Shown here: positions 31,594-41,672 of the stretch, piece after piece | Layout: each line of letters begins with the position of its first letter | Numbering within the stretch: position 1 is the first letter of the stretch | DNA from: VRUE01 sp963728365 | GTDB lineage: Bacteria > Actinomycetota > Thermoleophilia > Solirubrobacterales > 70-9 | Reading direction: 5' to 3' | NCBI GenBank assembly: GCA_963728365.1 | Contig: CAVSJI010000002.1 | Span: 62,001-126,000, forward strand | DNA length: 64,000 nt | The notes under the pieces: model-generated | Told to the model about the DNA's origin: nothing | What the model saw: only the letters and a program-made list of their open reading frames with translations | The model's database searches: none | Position numbers and translations under genes: made by a program

Positions 31594-34500
31594 GTGCCGG
31601 TGCCTGAGGCGGGCGACCTCGGGCCGCTCGGTGACCTGGCGACGGCGCTCGGGCTGACCGACGCCGCCGGCAAGTTCAGGAAAGGCTGGCTCGACGACCC
31701 CGGGGCGGCACTCGGCGAAGTCCTCTCCGACGACGAGCAGCGCTCCGCGCTGCTCGCCTTCTGCGACGAGGTGCTCGGCGGCGGCGAGCGCGAGACCGAC
31801 GCCGAGGGCCGCACCTGGCTGCCGCTGGTGAGCGACGAGGAGGCGGTCGTGCTGCACGCGGTCGTCGACGATCGCGACGCCGGCTACGTCGCGATCGGCG
31901 CCGGCCTGCGGCTCGCCGGCGAAGACCCGCAGGCGGCGGCCCGACTCCAGGTGCCGGTTGCCCGCGTGTCGCGCAACGGCGCCCCCTCCCCCGGCCCGAT
32001 CTTCCTGGGCCAGCCCGGAGCGCGCGCCACGGCCTCGATCTCGATCTCGTTCGCGGGGGAGCCGCGACCCGGCGAGGCGCACCTGGGCGGCCTGGAGATC
32101 GGCTTCGAGGTGCCGACCGCAACCGACGACCCCCAGGAGCCGGCCGTCTCCCTCGCACTGCTCGGCCTGCAGCTGCCCGGCGTCGAGGCGCCACGCGACC
32201 TGCGCATCTCGACCGGCAGTCCGAGCGAGCTGGACGACGCCCTGCTCGAGCTGGTCCTCGGCCTGCTGCGCAACCAGGCCGCCGCGGGGGGCGGCAAGGC
32301 CGGGGCCCTGGCCCGCCTCGCCGGACTCGCCGGAGAGGGAGCGGTGCCACCGCTTCCGGCAGGCGAGCTGGCCGAGCAGGGGGGCCGCCGGCTGGCCGCC
32401 TGGCTGCACGCCACGTTGGCGGCGCCGGAGTCCCGCAGGGAGTGGCTCGCGGCGCTCGCCGAGCTGCTCGGCGGCGAGCTGCCCGCCGGCGAGGAGGAGC
32501 TGCGGTTGAGCGTCGGCGCCGCCGAGGTCAGGGGCGGGATCGAGGTCTCGACCGACGCCGGCGGTCAGCCGCTGCTCGTTCCCCGCCTGGCCCTGCAGGT
32601 CGCCGAGGGCGAGGCGCGCGCCGTCCTGCGCGCCGACCTGCTGGCCCTGAGCCCGGCGTCCGGCGCGGCGCGGGCGCTGCCGGCGCTGTCCGCCTACGCG
32701 CAGCTCGGCGGGGACGAGGGCGGCAAACCGCTGCTCGACGGCGATCCGGGCGTCGGCTCGCTGCGGGCCGGGATCGAGATCGACGCCCAGCGGCAGGCCG
32801 CGATCCTGCTCGCCGCCGAGCGAGTCACGGTCGCCGGCGCCAGCTTCGCGACGCTCGACCTGACCAGCCCCGAGGCGGTTGTCGAGGCCGCCGGGTCGAG
32901 CCTCGGCACGGTCGCCGCCGGCCTGCTCGAGGGCGCCGGAGAGGCGGCCGCGGCGCTGGGCCGGCTGCTTGGCCTGGCACCACCCAAAGGCCACCAGAGC
33001 GTGCCCGCGATCGACCCCGTGCGACTCTTCGAGAACCCGGTCGCCGCCCTGCGCGAGCACTGGCGGAGCCTGGTCGAGGACGAGCAGACTGCGATCCCGA
33101 GCCTGCTCGAGGACGCCCGCGGCCTGCTCGCCGGCGCCGGCGCGAGCGCAGCGAAAGCCGCCGGCGCCGGCACCGCCGCGGACCCCTGGCGGGTGGCGCT
33201 CCGCGAGACGACCGAGCTGCGCGCGGTCCGCGACCCGGCTGGCGCGCTGACGCTCTCGCTGGGGATCGCCTCCGAGGTCGAGGATCTGGGCAGCGGGCGC
33301 GCCGCGATCTCCGCCGATCTGGCGCTGGCGATTGCCCACCTCGACCTCGCCGCCGGCTCGGCCGAGTTCCTCGCGACGGCCGAGCTGGCGCTGGGGGCTC
33401 GCAGCAAGCGGCCCGCCTCCGCGACGATCGCTCTCGCCGGCGCGAAGCTGAGCGCCGAGCGGCTCGGCCTGCGCGCCGCCTGGACGGCCGCAGCCGGCCT
33501 CGAGGTGGCACTCGACGCGCCGAACCCGTCATTGCAGGCGGGCGGCGCCAAGAAGGCCGTGGACCTGGCCGACCGCGAGACGCTCGAGCGCATCGCCGGC
33601 CTGCTGGCCGGGCTGGAGGACGGCGCTTGGCCGGCCGAGGCGGCGACGGCGCTGGGCTGGGCCGCCGAGGCGGGCAAGGCGCGGCTCTCACTCGAGAAGC
33701 TGATCGAAGACCCGCGCGCGGCGCTCGTCGATTGGCTGACCGCGGCGCTCGCCGAGCGCGAGGCGAGAGCGCTGAGCGCGGCGGCAGCGGCGCTCGCCCG
33801 GGTGCTCGACCTGAGCGCCGACCGCAGTGCCGCGGTGGAGGGGACCGGCAAGCCGGATGACCCCTTCGTCCTGCGCCTCTCCGGCGAGGCGGCCGGGGTG
33901 GCGCCGATCGCCTGGGTCGAACCGCAGGAGAAGCCGAAGCAGCTGCGGCTCGGCCTGCGCCTGCCGGTCGACGCAGGCGAGGGAGCACTCCTCGCCCCCG
34001 GTCGGCTCGACCTCGCGCTGGCCGCGATCGACCTCTCGGGAGCCGAGCCGGCGATCCTCGTCGACCGGCACCTGACCGCGGTCCTCGACCTCTCCCGCGA
34101 GGGTGCTCCGCTGGTCAGCGAGGGAGAGACGGAGCTACGCAGCGTGCGGGCAGAGGTGCGCCTGCCGCTGGACGGCGGTGGGGCCGCCGCCTCGCTCGAG
34201 CTCGTCGACGCGGCGGTCTTCGGCGTGCGCCGCGAGCGCTGGCCGGTCGGTGCCGAGGACCCTGCCCTGCCCGAGGTCCGCACCATGCTCTCCGCCGCCC
34301 TGCGCCGGCTTGCGAAAGCGCCGGTCGGCGGGCTGCTCGCCGGGCTTGGACTGCTGGCCGACGGCGGTCTCGACGGGGACGCACTCGACGAGCTGCTCCA
34401 CGACCCCGCCGGCCTGCTCGCCGCCTCGCTGGACTCGCGCCGCGAGGACCTTCAGGAGGCCGCCGACCGCCTGCTCGGCGGTCTGCCCGGTGTCGCGGTC

Positions 34501-37500
34501 GATCTCGAGGCGCGGCGCCTGAGCGTCGAGCTCGGCGGTGAGGACGGTCCCCTCTCCTGGTCGGCGCGGCTCGAGGTCGGCGGCGACGGGGCGGCGAGCG
34601 CCACGGCGACGGTCGGCTCTCCGGGAACCGGGGCCGCCGGCGGCTTCGAGCTGCGCTTCGCCTCCGACCCGGTCGTCTGCACGGCGCTGCGCCACCTGCC
34701 GGGGGGCAGGGCCCGCGAGATCCGCGTCTGGCCCAACCCGGACGGCGACGCCCTCGCCCGGCTGCTGCCGAAGGCGGTACTCGCGGCGATCGCCCGGCGC
34801 GGCCTCGAAGAGGCGCGGCGCCTCGACGCGCAGGCCAAGCCCGCGCTCGACGCGGCGCTCGGTGCGGCCGGCCTGCTCGACGGGGACCGCGTGCCGCTGC
34901 CGCTCGGGCTGCTCGACGACGCCGGCGGCTGGCTCGCCCACCCGGCGGCGCTCGGCGGCAACAGCCTCGACCCGGCCAAGCTCGGCGACCTGCTCGACGC
35001 CCTGAAGCCGCTGCTCGGCGCCACCGGGCCGGCCTCGAAGCTCGAGCCGGCGCCGGGTCTGACGATCGAAGCCGGCAAGAGCGACGGGGTGCCGCGAGTC
35101 GGGATCAGCCTCGACAGCGACGCCCTGCTGCCCAAAGCCGGAAAAGGCGAGCGCCCGGTCCTGACCGCGAGCGGCGGCATCGTGCTCGCCGCCGAGTCCC
35201 ATGCGGAGCTCAGCCTGAGCGCGGCGCTGCCGGGGCTGGGGACCGCGGCGGCGCAGGCAAACGGCGACATCTCGGTGGTCCTGCGGCGCAAGGGCCTGCC
35301 CGACCTTCCCCTCTACCCCACCTCCCCGGGGCTCGGCGATCTCGCCGATGCGGGGGTCGAGTCGGTGCTGCCCCGGGTGCTCGACGCGCTCGCCGACCCC
35401 GCCGCGAAAGGCGCCGGCGAGCGGGCCGGCGCCCTGGTCGGCGCGCTCGGCGACCTGCTCGACCTGCGTCCTGGGGGATCCTTCGACCGCGCCCGCATCG
35501 CGGCGCTGGCCGCCGACCCCGCCGCCGCGCTGCGCGCCCGACTCGAGGCTGCCGGCGCTTCCGGGCTGGACGAGGTCGCCGCGGCCTTCGACGCGGCGCT
35601 GCCCAAATCCGCCACGGTCGCCGTCGCCGGCGGCAGGCTGCGGCTGGAGCTCGCCCAGGCGACGATCGAGCTGCGACCGAAGCCCTTCGAGCTGGCGGTC
35701 GCCGGCGAGTTCACCGGGATCGAGGCGATCGAGTCGGCCTCGCTCGACCTGCGCCTCGACGAGGACGGGCTGGCCGAGCTCTCGGCGAGCGCCGGGCCGG
35801 GGGCGATCGATGCGGGAGGCGCGACCTTGCGTCCGCTGGCGACGCTCGCCGCCGGCTCCTCGCCACCCGGCGGCCGCCGGGTGGAGATCGGCCTCGGCGA
35901 CGGCGAGGACGGCAGCTTGCGCGCCCGCTGGGACCTCGAGACCGGCAAGGTGGTGGCGCTCGCGATGACGGGGGACGCCGCCGACGCCGAGCCCGCGGCG
36001 GTCGCCGGCGCGGCGCTCACGGCGCTCGCCGAGCTGGCCGCCGGCGTCGCCCTCGCCGCCGAGGAGACCCAGAGCCTGCTCGGCAAGGCGGTCGGCAAAG
36101 CCACCGCCCGCGACCTGCTCGCCGGCGTGCTGCTCGACGAGAGAGACCCCCGTCGGGCGATCGCCGGTCTCTTCGACTTCGAGGCGCTGCTCGCTCGGCT
36201 GCGACGACTGGCCGTCAACGCCGGCGAGGCCGAGCCGGCGCTGAGGATCGAGGGCTTCACCGTCGGCCTCGCGACGCAGAACGGACGCCTCGGGCTGAAC
36301 CTCGACCCCGGCGGCCGGGTCACCCTGCTCGAGGGCGAGGTCACGGTCTCGCTCGAGGCCGACAGCCGCTGGATCGAGGACTCGCCCCCGCCCGGCCTCT
36401 TCCTCGGCGCGCTGTCCGGCGAGGAAATCTCACCGGCGATCGCCTGCGGGGGCCTCGGGCTGCGCTTCTCGCGCCCCGCGGGTCCGCTGCTCGACGCGGG
36501 CGTCACACTGGGCTCGCTCGCCCTGCACGCCTATGCCGCGGTCGAGCCCGGCGCCGGGGGCGCCGAGGTCTCGGGCGGCGTGCGGATCCAGCTCGACGAG
36601 CTCGGCATCCCAGTAAGCAGCGCCGGCGGCAAACAGAGCAACCCGGTCGGCCGGGGGATGCTCGGCGGCGCCGGCGGCAAACGGGCGCCGGCGCCCGCCT
36701 TCAGCCCGGCGCTTGCCGTCCAGCACCGTCACGGCGAGGAGGGAGCCACGGTGCGCCTTTCCGCGGGCGACGGCGCCGGACCGTGGTGGCTGCCGATCCA
36801 GTCCGCTTTCGGGCCGCTCTACCTCGAGCGCGCCGGCCTCGGGGTCGAGGCCGGCGCCACCGGGCCGCAGAGAATCGCCGTGCTGCTCGATGGCAAGGTC
36901 TCGCTACTCGGCCTCAGCGTCGCGGTCGACGGCCTCGGGCTCGGTTACAGCGTCTCCAGCGAGAGCTCCTTCGCCGACCCCGAGGCCTGGAGCGTCGAGC
37001 TCGCCGGGCTGGCGATCGACGCCGACCTCGCCGGCGTCACTCTGGTCGGCGGCCTGCGCAAGGTCGAGACCGAAAGCGCGGAAGGCAAGTCGGTGGAGTA
37101 CATCGGCTCGCTCACCGGTCGCTTCTCGGTGTACGGGCTCTCGGTGCTCGGCGGCTACGGCGAGGTGCTCGAAAACGGCCGCCGCTTCTCGACCTTCTTC
37201 GCCTTCGGAGCGATCAACGCGCCGATCGGCGGACCGCCCGCCTTCTTCGTCACCGGGATCGGCGGCGGCGTCGGCATCAATCGCGGGTTGAAAGTCCCCA
37301 CCGACCTCTCCCGCCTCGGCGACTCGGCCTTCATCCAGGCGCTCGACGCCGGAGCCGATCGCAGCGACGACCCGATGGAAGACGTCGTCAGGCTGGGCAA
37401 CGAATTCCCCGCGGTCGAGGGCGAGCTCTGGTTCGCGGCCGGGATCAGCTTCAACAGCTTCGCCCTGGTCGAAGGCGTCGCCGTGATCTCGGTGGCGGTC

Positions 37501-39957
37501 GGCAAGGGGCTCGAAATCGCCCTGCTCGGACTGGCGCGAATGGCGCTGCCCCGCCCCGAGCGGGCGCTGGTCTCGATTGAGCTGGGCCTGGTGGCCCGCT
37601 TCTCCAGCGAGGAGGGCGTGCTCTGGATCCAGGCCCAGCTGACAGACAACTCCTGGCTCCTGCACCGCTCCGTGCGGCTCACGGGGGGCTTTGCCTACGC
37701 CAGCTGGTTCAAGGGGGAGAAAGCCGGCCAGTTCGTGCTGACGATGGGCGGCTACCACCCCCGCTTCCCGAGCGAGGGCTATCCGCAGGTTCCACGCCTC
37801 GGCTTCTGCTGGCAGGTGGGCAGCAGCATCGTGATCAAGGGCGAGTCCTACTTCGCCCTCACCTCGGAGGCGATCATGGCCGGCGGCCTGCTCGAAGCGG
37901 CGGCCGAGTTCGGCCCGGCCTGGGCGAAGGTCAGCTTCAGCGCCGATGGCATCGTCTACTTCGACCCCTTCAAGTTCGAACTCGACGTGCACGCCTCGAT
38001 CTCGGCCGGGATCACGATCGACGTCTGGATCGGCGAGATCACGATCTCGATCCACATCGGAGCCGGCATCCACCTCGAGGGGCCCGAGTTCCACGGCGCC
38101 GCCAGCTTCGAGGTCGGACCGGCCGAGCTGACGGTTCGCTTCGGCGACCAGACCCCGCCCGATGCGCCAACCCTGCAATGGGACGAGTTCGTGATCAAGT
38201 ACCTCGAGGATGCGGGCGGCGGCGTGGCCCGGGTGCTGAGCGCGACAACCGGAGGCGGCGCCATACCGCCCGCGCCCACCGCCGGCGGCAAGGAGAAGGC
38301 GACGGCGGACGGCTCTCTGCAGCGTCCCTTCGAGGTGCTCGCCGAGTTCGAGCTGACCGTCGTCTCGGCCGCGCCCGTGGTCAGCTTCGTGTTCGGCGCC
38401 GAGGAAGCGGAGCCGCGGACGGTGCCCCACAGCGAGCGGCTGGGCATCGCGCCGGTCGGCATCCGCGAACTCCAACCGAAGCTGTGGCTGCGGCTCGAGG
38501 TGGTCGAGCTCGACGCGGCGGGCGGAACCGCGCCGGGGACCGAGCTGATCGGCCAGCTCGACCCCCAGCCGATCGGCGACGGTCGCTTCCCGATCGGCAT
38601 CTGGGGCCCGGCTCGCAGCGAGGATGAGAAGCAGGTGCCGAGCGGCGAGATGATCGAAGCCGGTCAGGGCGCCCGGCTCGCCGCGAAGGCCGTGCTGCGC
38701 GACGAGCTGCCCGCGGAAGTCGCCTACGAACGGGTCGAGATCAACGAGCAGAAACCGCGTCACCCGCTGCCGCTGCTCGACGAGGAGCGCTCGCGCGGCG
38801 ACCTGCTGCGCTCCGCCAGACCGCTGGCCCAGGCGGTGCCGGCCGGCGTCTCGGGCAGGGCGGCCCTCGGCCAGGCGCGCGAGTGGCTGGCGGCCGGCGG
38901 CGCCGGCCGCACCAGCGTCGCCGCCTACGCCGGCGAGCGGGTCGCGCCGCCGCGGCTGGGCTCGCTGACCGAGGGCCTCGTCGGGAGCACGCTGCCGGCG
39001 GCCCCGGTGGCTGGGCCGGTGGAGGCCGCCCCCAGCCCGCTCGACACCGCCGTGCGACCGCCGCGGGCGATCGCGGTGCTCGGCCAGGGCCGGGGGCTGG
39101 GCGGCAGCAGGCCGATGGCCGGGCTGACCGCGGCGCTGGCGAAGGGCGAGCCGCTGGCGCTGCGCTTCGGCGAGATCCTCGTCATCGAGATGCCCAACGC
39201 CCGCCGCGACATCGACGCGAGCGCCCCCCGGCCGCGGCTGCGCACCGGCGGCAGCGCCCGGATCGCGGTCCTCGGCATGGGCGGCCAGCTGCTCGCGGAC
39301 ACCGTCGCGACCGAGCTCGAGATCCCGCAGGGCGCCGAGCGCATCGCGGTGCTCAACGCGGGGGCGGCAGCCGAGCAGGGCGGCCTGCTCGGCTGGCACA
39401 CCGGCCAGCAGCTCGCCTACGTCGGCTGGGGAGCCGCCCCGGTCGCCGGCGCCGTCCTTCAGGCCCCGGGCGGCGGCGTCAGGCTCGGCCCGCGGCGCGC
39501 CACGGCGGCCTGGATCGACGCGCCGGCGCTGACCGCGGCGGCGCCGATCGTCGAAACCCGCTTCAACGCGGCGCCGCTCGCGGTGGCGGTCGGCCTCGAC
39601 CAGGCCGAGGCGGCCGGCGAGCCGCATTTCGAGCTGCTGGTCTCCGGCGCGAGCAGAGAAGGCAAGGAGCCAATCGCGGTCGAGACCGGCGCCCGCATCT
39701 ACCTCGTCTACGCGCTGAAGCCCGACGCCGGCGCGGAGGCGGTGACGCTGACCGCCGCGCGACTGCCCGGCTGGAGCGTCGGCGCCGTCCTCGCCTCGAC
39801 CGGCGCCGAGGCGAAGGAGCTTGCCGCGCAGCTGCCCGAGCAGGCGCCCGACGCCCTCCTGCAACCGCTCGTCGCCCCACCCGCCGACGGCCCGTTGCCG
39901 CAGCTGAGCGTCGCCTGGATCGCCGGCGACGAACCCGACCCGAGCCCCAGCCGGTGA
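31594..39957 (+). CDS. Giant 2787-residue protein with DUF6603-like region
   Basis: A 2787-residue protein without signal peptide or transmembrane helices. Residues 1-1650 are Ala/Gly/Leu/Glu-rich with many loosely similar blocks that look like repeated beta-rich or amphipathic units. About residues 1650-2200 resemble DUF6603, from memory (GPPAFFVTGIGGGVGINR, LLGLSVAVDGLGLGY, and alternating beta segments such as ITIDVWIGEITISIHIGAGI). Residues 2200-2787 form a further domain without a recognised family. No catalytic motif is seen. The start is GTG 31594. It is followed by three coupled genes, so the four products likely form one assembly. A large repetitive scaffold or surface structure is one idea. 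Confidence 0.85.
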   Translation: MPVPEAGDLGPLGDLATALGLTDAAGKFRKGWLDDPGAALGEVLSDDEQRSALLAFCDEVLGGGERETDAEGRTWLPLVSDEEAVVLHAVVDDRDAGYVAIGAGLRLAGEDPQAAARLQVPVARVSRNGAPSPGPIFLGQPGARATASISISFAGEPRPGEAHLGGLEIGFEVPTATDDPQEPAVSLALLGLQLPGVEAPRDLRISTGSPSELDDALLELVLGLLRNQAAAGGGKAGALARLAGLAGEGAVPPLPAGELAEQGGRRLAAWLHATLAAPESRREWLAALAELLGGELPAGEEELRLSVGAAEVRGGIEVSTDAGGQPLLVPRLALQVAEGEARAVLRADLLALSPASGAARALPALSAYAQLGGDEGGKPLLDGDPGVGSLRAGIEIDAQRQAAILLAAERVTVAGASFATLDLTSPEAVVEAAGSSLGTVAAGLLEGAGEAAAALGRLLGLAPPKGHQSVPAIDPVRLFENPVAALREHWRSLVEDEQTAIPSLLEDARGLLAGAGASAAKAAGAGTAADPWRVALRETTELRAVRDPAGALTLSLGIASEVEDLGSGRAAISADLALAIAHLDLAAGSAEFLATAELALGARSKRPASATIALAGAKLSAERLGLRAAWTAAAGLEVALDAPNPSLQAGGAKKAVDLADRETLERIAGLLAGLEDGAWPAEAATALGWAAEAGKARLSLEKLIEDPRAALVDWLTAALAEREARALSAAAAALARVLDLSADRSAAVEGTGKPDDPFVLRLSGEAAGVAPIAWVEPQEKPKQLRLGLRLPVDAGEGALLAPGRLDLALAAIDLSGAEPAILVDRHLTAVLDLSREGAPLVSEGETELRSVRAEVRLPLDGGGAAASLELVDAAVFGVRRERWPVGAEDPALPEVRTMLSAALRRLAKAPVGGLLAGLGLLADGGLDGDALDELLHDPAGLLAASLDSRREDLQEAADRLLGGLPGVAVDLEARRLSVELGGEDGPLSWSARLEVGGDGAASATATVGSPGTGAAGGFELRFASDPVVCTALRHLPGGRAREIRVWPNPDGDALARLLPKAVLAAIARRGLEEARRLDAQAKPALDAALGAAGLLDGDRVPLPLGLLDDAGGWLAHPAALGGNSLDPAKLGDLLDALKPLLGATGPASKLEPAPGLTIEAGKSDGVPRVGISLDSDALLPKAGKGERPVLTASGGIVLAAESHAELSLSAALPGLGTAAAQANGDISVVLRRKGLPDLPLYPTSPGLGDLADAGVESVLPRVLDALADPAAKGAGERAGALVGALGDLLDLRPGGSFDRARIAALAADPAAALRARLEAAGASGLDEVAAAFDAALPKSATVAVAGGRLRLELAQATIELRPKPFELAVAGEFTGIEAIESASLDLRLDEDGLAELSASAGPGAIDAGGATLRPLATLAAGSSPPGGRRVEIGLGDGEDGSLRARWDLETGKVVALAMTGDAADAEPAAVAGAALTALAELAAGVALAAEETQSLLGKAVGKATARDLLAGVLLDERDPRRAIAGLFDFEALLARLRRLAVNAGEAEPALRIEGFTVGLATQNGRLGLNLDPGGRVTLLEGEVTVSLEADSRWIEDSPPPGLFLGALSGEEISPAIACGGLGLRFSRPAGPLLDAGVTLGSLALHAYAAVEPGAGGAEVSGGVRIQLDELGIPVSSAGGKQSNPVGRGMLGGAGGKRAPAPAFSPALAVQHRHGEEGATVRLSAGDGAGPWWLPIQSAFGPLYLERAGLGVEAGATGPQRIAVLLDGKVSLLGLSVAVDGLGLGYSVSSESSFADPEAWSVELAGLAIDADLAGVTLVGGLRKVETESAEGKSVEYIGSLTGRFSVYGLSVLGGYGEVLENGRRFSTFFAFGAINAPIGGPPAFFVTGIGGGVGINRGLKVPTDLSRLGDSAFIQALDAGADRSDDPMEDVVRLGNEFPAVEGELWFAAGISFNSFALVEGVAVISVAVGKGLEIALLGLARMALPRPERALVSIELGLVARFSSEEGVLWIQAQLTDNSWLLHRSVRLTGGFAYASWFKGEKAGQFVLTMGGYHPRFPSEGYPQVPRLGFCWQVGSSIVIKGESYFALTSEAIMAGGLLEAAAEFGPAWAKVSFSADGIVYFDPFKFELDVHASISAGITIDVWIGEITISIHIGAGIHLEGPEFHGAASFEVGPAELTVRFGDQTPPDAPTLQWDEFVIKYLEDAGGGVARVLSATTGGGAIPPAPTAGGKEKATADGSLQRPFEVLAEFELTVVSAAPVVSFVFGAEEAEPRTVPHSERLGIAPVGIRELQPKLWLRLEVVELDAAGGTAPGTELIGQLDPQPIGDGRFPIGIWGPARSEDEKQVPSGEMIEAGQGARLAAKAVLRDELPAEVAYERVEINEQKPRHPLPLLDEERSRGDLLRSARPLAQAVPAGVSGRAALGQAREWLAAGGAGRTSVAAYAGERVAPPRLGSLTEGLVGSTLPAAPVAGPVEAAPSPLDTAVRPPRAIAVLGQGRGLGGSRPMAGLTAALAKGEPLALRFGEILVIEMPNARRDIDASAPRPRLRTGGSARIAVLGMGGQLLADTVATELEIPQGAERIAVLNAGAAAEQGGLLGWHTGQQLAYVGWGAAPVAGAVLQAPGGGVRLGPRRATAAWIDAPALTAAAPIVETRFNAAPLAVAVGLDQAEAAGEPHFELLVSGASREGKEPIAVETGARIYLVYALKPDAGAEAVTLTAARLPGWSVGAVLASTGAEAKELAAQLPEQAPDALLQPLVAPPADGPLPQLSVAWIAGDEPDPSPSR

Positions 39958-39959
39958 CG

Positions 39960-41672
39960 ATGAAGCCCGGACACTTCAAGCTCTTCGACTCCGCGGTCCC
40001 CAAGCTGCGCGCCGGCAAGTACGACCTTGTCGGCAACCACGAGCTGGGCGGACCGACCGAGGAGCTGCGCACCCGGATCCGGGTGCGCTCGGTCCGCTAC
40101 AAGCTGCCACCCGAGCAGATCCTCTCGGTCTGGCCCCCCGCCAACGACGAAGGCGCTTTCGAGAGTCGCCTGCCGCAGATCGCGATCCGCCGGCGAACGC
40201 TCCCCTGGGAGCGCGACCCGGGCTCCGGGGCACAGGCGACGACCCCGTGGCTGGCTCTGGTGGTGATCGCCGAGGACGAGGGCACGGTCTCCGACGAGGT
40301 CCCGGTGGCCGAATGCGCGACCCCCGACGCGCATCTCGATGGCGACGCCGACTCGCCGACCGGCGTATACCTCGGCGTGACCAAGCCGGTGATCGACAAG
40401 GTCTTCCCGACGATCGAGGATCTGCGCTACCTGACCCACGTGCGCCAGGTCGACCTCCACGACACCGAGCTGGCGCTCGGCGACGACGACGGCTTCCTCG
40501 CAATGGTGCTGGCCAACCGCCTGCCCCAGTTCGATCGCGCCGCCGGCAAGCCGGTCCGCTACCAGGCCTGCCTGATCAACCTCGAGCAGCAGCTCGGCGT
40601 CTTGCCCAAAGCCGTAACCCCGAGCAGCACCTTCGAGATCGCAAGCGAGAGCCTCAAAGTGGCGATGGAGATCAAGCGGCAGGCGACCGCCGTCAAAGCC
40701 GAGCCGGCGGTCGTCACCCGCAGGATCGAAGACGTGGCGCTGCGCACCGAGCCTGGCGAGCTGGCGGGCGCCGTGCGCCGGGAAATGAAGGGCAACTTCA
40801 CGATCCCGGTCGAGCAGATCGTCGGCAAGCTCTACCGCTTCCCGGTCCTCGCGCACTGGTCGTTCACCTGCACCGGCGCCGGCGACTTCGAGTCGTTGAT
40901 GCAGGGACTCGACGTCGGCCTGCTCGGCACCGCGCCGCCGCCCACCGTGGAGGACCCGCAGGCCGCCGACCCGGCGGCGCCGCCCCCGCCACCGGCGGCG
41001 CGGCCGGCGCCGGAGCTGGCCGAGACCGGCCACGTCGGCCTCGGCCGGCGCAGCCGCCGAGGCGACGCGACGCGCGCCTGGTACCGGGGCCCGTTCGTTC
41101 CCCACCCCACCGAACGCGACCTCGCTGGGAGAGACGGCGACGGCGAGCGCCTCGCCTTCGCCCACGTCAGCGACCAGCTGCGCTGGGCGATCCCCGACGG
41201 CCGCGAGGAGCTCGGCTATGCGGCGGCCTTTGAGATCGGCAGGCTGCTGACCCTGGCTCGGCCCCTGGTTGTCGCGACGCTGATGCGCTGGCGCAGCGAG
41301 CACTTCGGCGCCGAGCGCGCCCGCGCCAAGGCGGAGCTGAGCCTCGCCGGACTCTCGGAGAAAGCGAAGCGAGAGCTCGGCGCCGAGTCGGGGGGCGAGC
41401 TCAGCCTCGGTCAGGTGCTCGGCCGCGGCATCCTGCTGCGGGCCGCAACCGAGCCGGACGCGATGCTCGGGCCGAGCCGCCCCCTGGTCGATCCCGGCCG
41501 GCCGCTTGAGGGCATCGACCGGCCGCTGGAGCAGATCCTCTCCGAGGGCTTCGAGATCCCCGTCGAGAAGGTCCGCCGACTGATCGAGAACCCGCTCGCC
41601 GGCCCGGGCCTGACCGACGTCCCGCGGATCGAAATCCCGAACCGCCGTCCGATCAAACGAGGAGGACCATGA
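39960..41672 (+). CDS. Unknown 570-residue protein, second gene of the DUF6603 operon
   Basis: The start is ATG 39960 (MKPGHFKLFDSAVPKLRAG). GTG 39954, which overlaps the upstream stop, is an alternative. The protein has a well-structured-looking N-terminal 330 residues (LPPEQILSVWPPAND, TPWLALVVIAEDE), a Pro/Ala-rich linker near residues 330-350, and a helical C-terminal part (LRWAIPDGREELGYAAAFEIGRLLTLA). No signal peptide, membrane segment or known enzymatic motif. I do not recognise the family. The FAHVSDQLRWAIPDG segment suggests a soluble, tightly packed assembly protein, but that is only impression. Confidence 0.75.
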   Translation: MKPGHFKLFDSAVPKLRAGKYDLVGNHELGGPTEELRTRIRVRSVRYKLPPEQILSVWPPANDEGAFESRLPQIAIRRRTLPWERDPGSGAQATTPWLALVVIAEDEGTVSDEVPVAECATPDAHLDGDADSPTGVYLGVTKPVIDKVFPTIEDLRYLTHVRQVDLHDTELALGDDDGFLAMVLANRLPQFDRAAGKPVRYQACLINLEQQLGVLPKAVTPSSTFEIASESLKVAMEIKRQATAVKAEPAVVTRRIEDVALRTEPGELAGAVRREMKGNFTIPVEQIVGKLYRFPVLAHWSFTCTGAGDFESLMQGLDVGLLGTAPPPTVEDPQAADPAAPPPPPAARPAPELAETGHVGLGRRSRRGDATRAWYRGPFVPHPTERDLAGRDGDGERLAFAHVSDQLRWAIPDGREELGYAAAFEIGRLLTLARPLVVATLMRWRSEHFGAERARAKAELSLAGLSEKAKRELGAESGGELSLGQVLGRGILLRAATEPDAMLGPSRPLVDPGRPLEGIDRPLEQILSEGFEIPVEKVRRLIENPLAGPGLTDVPRIEIPNRRPIKRGGP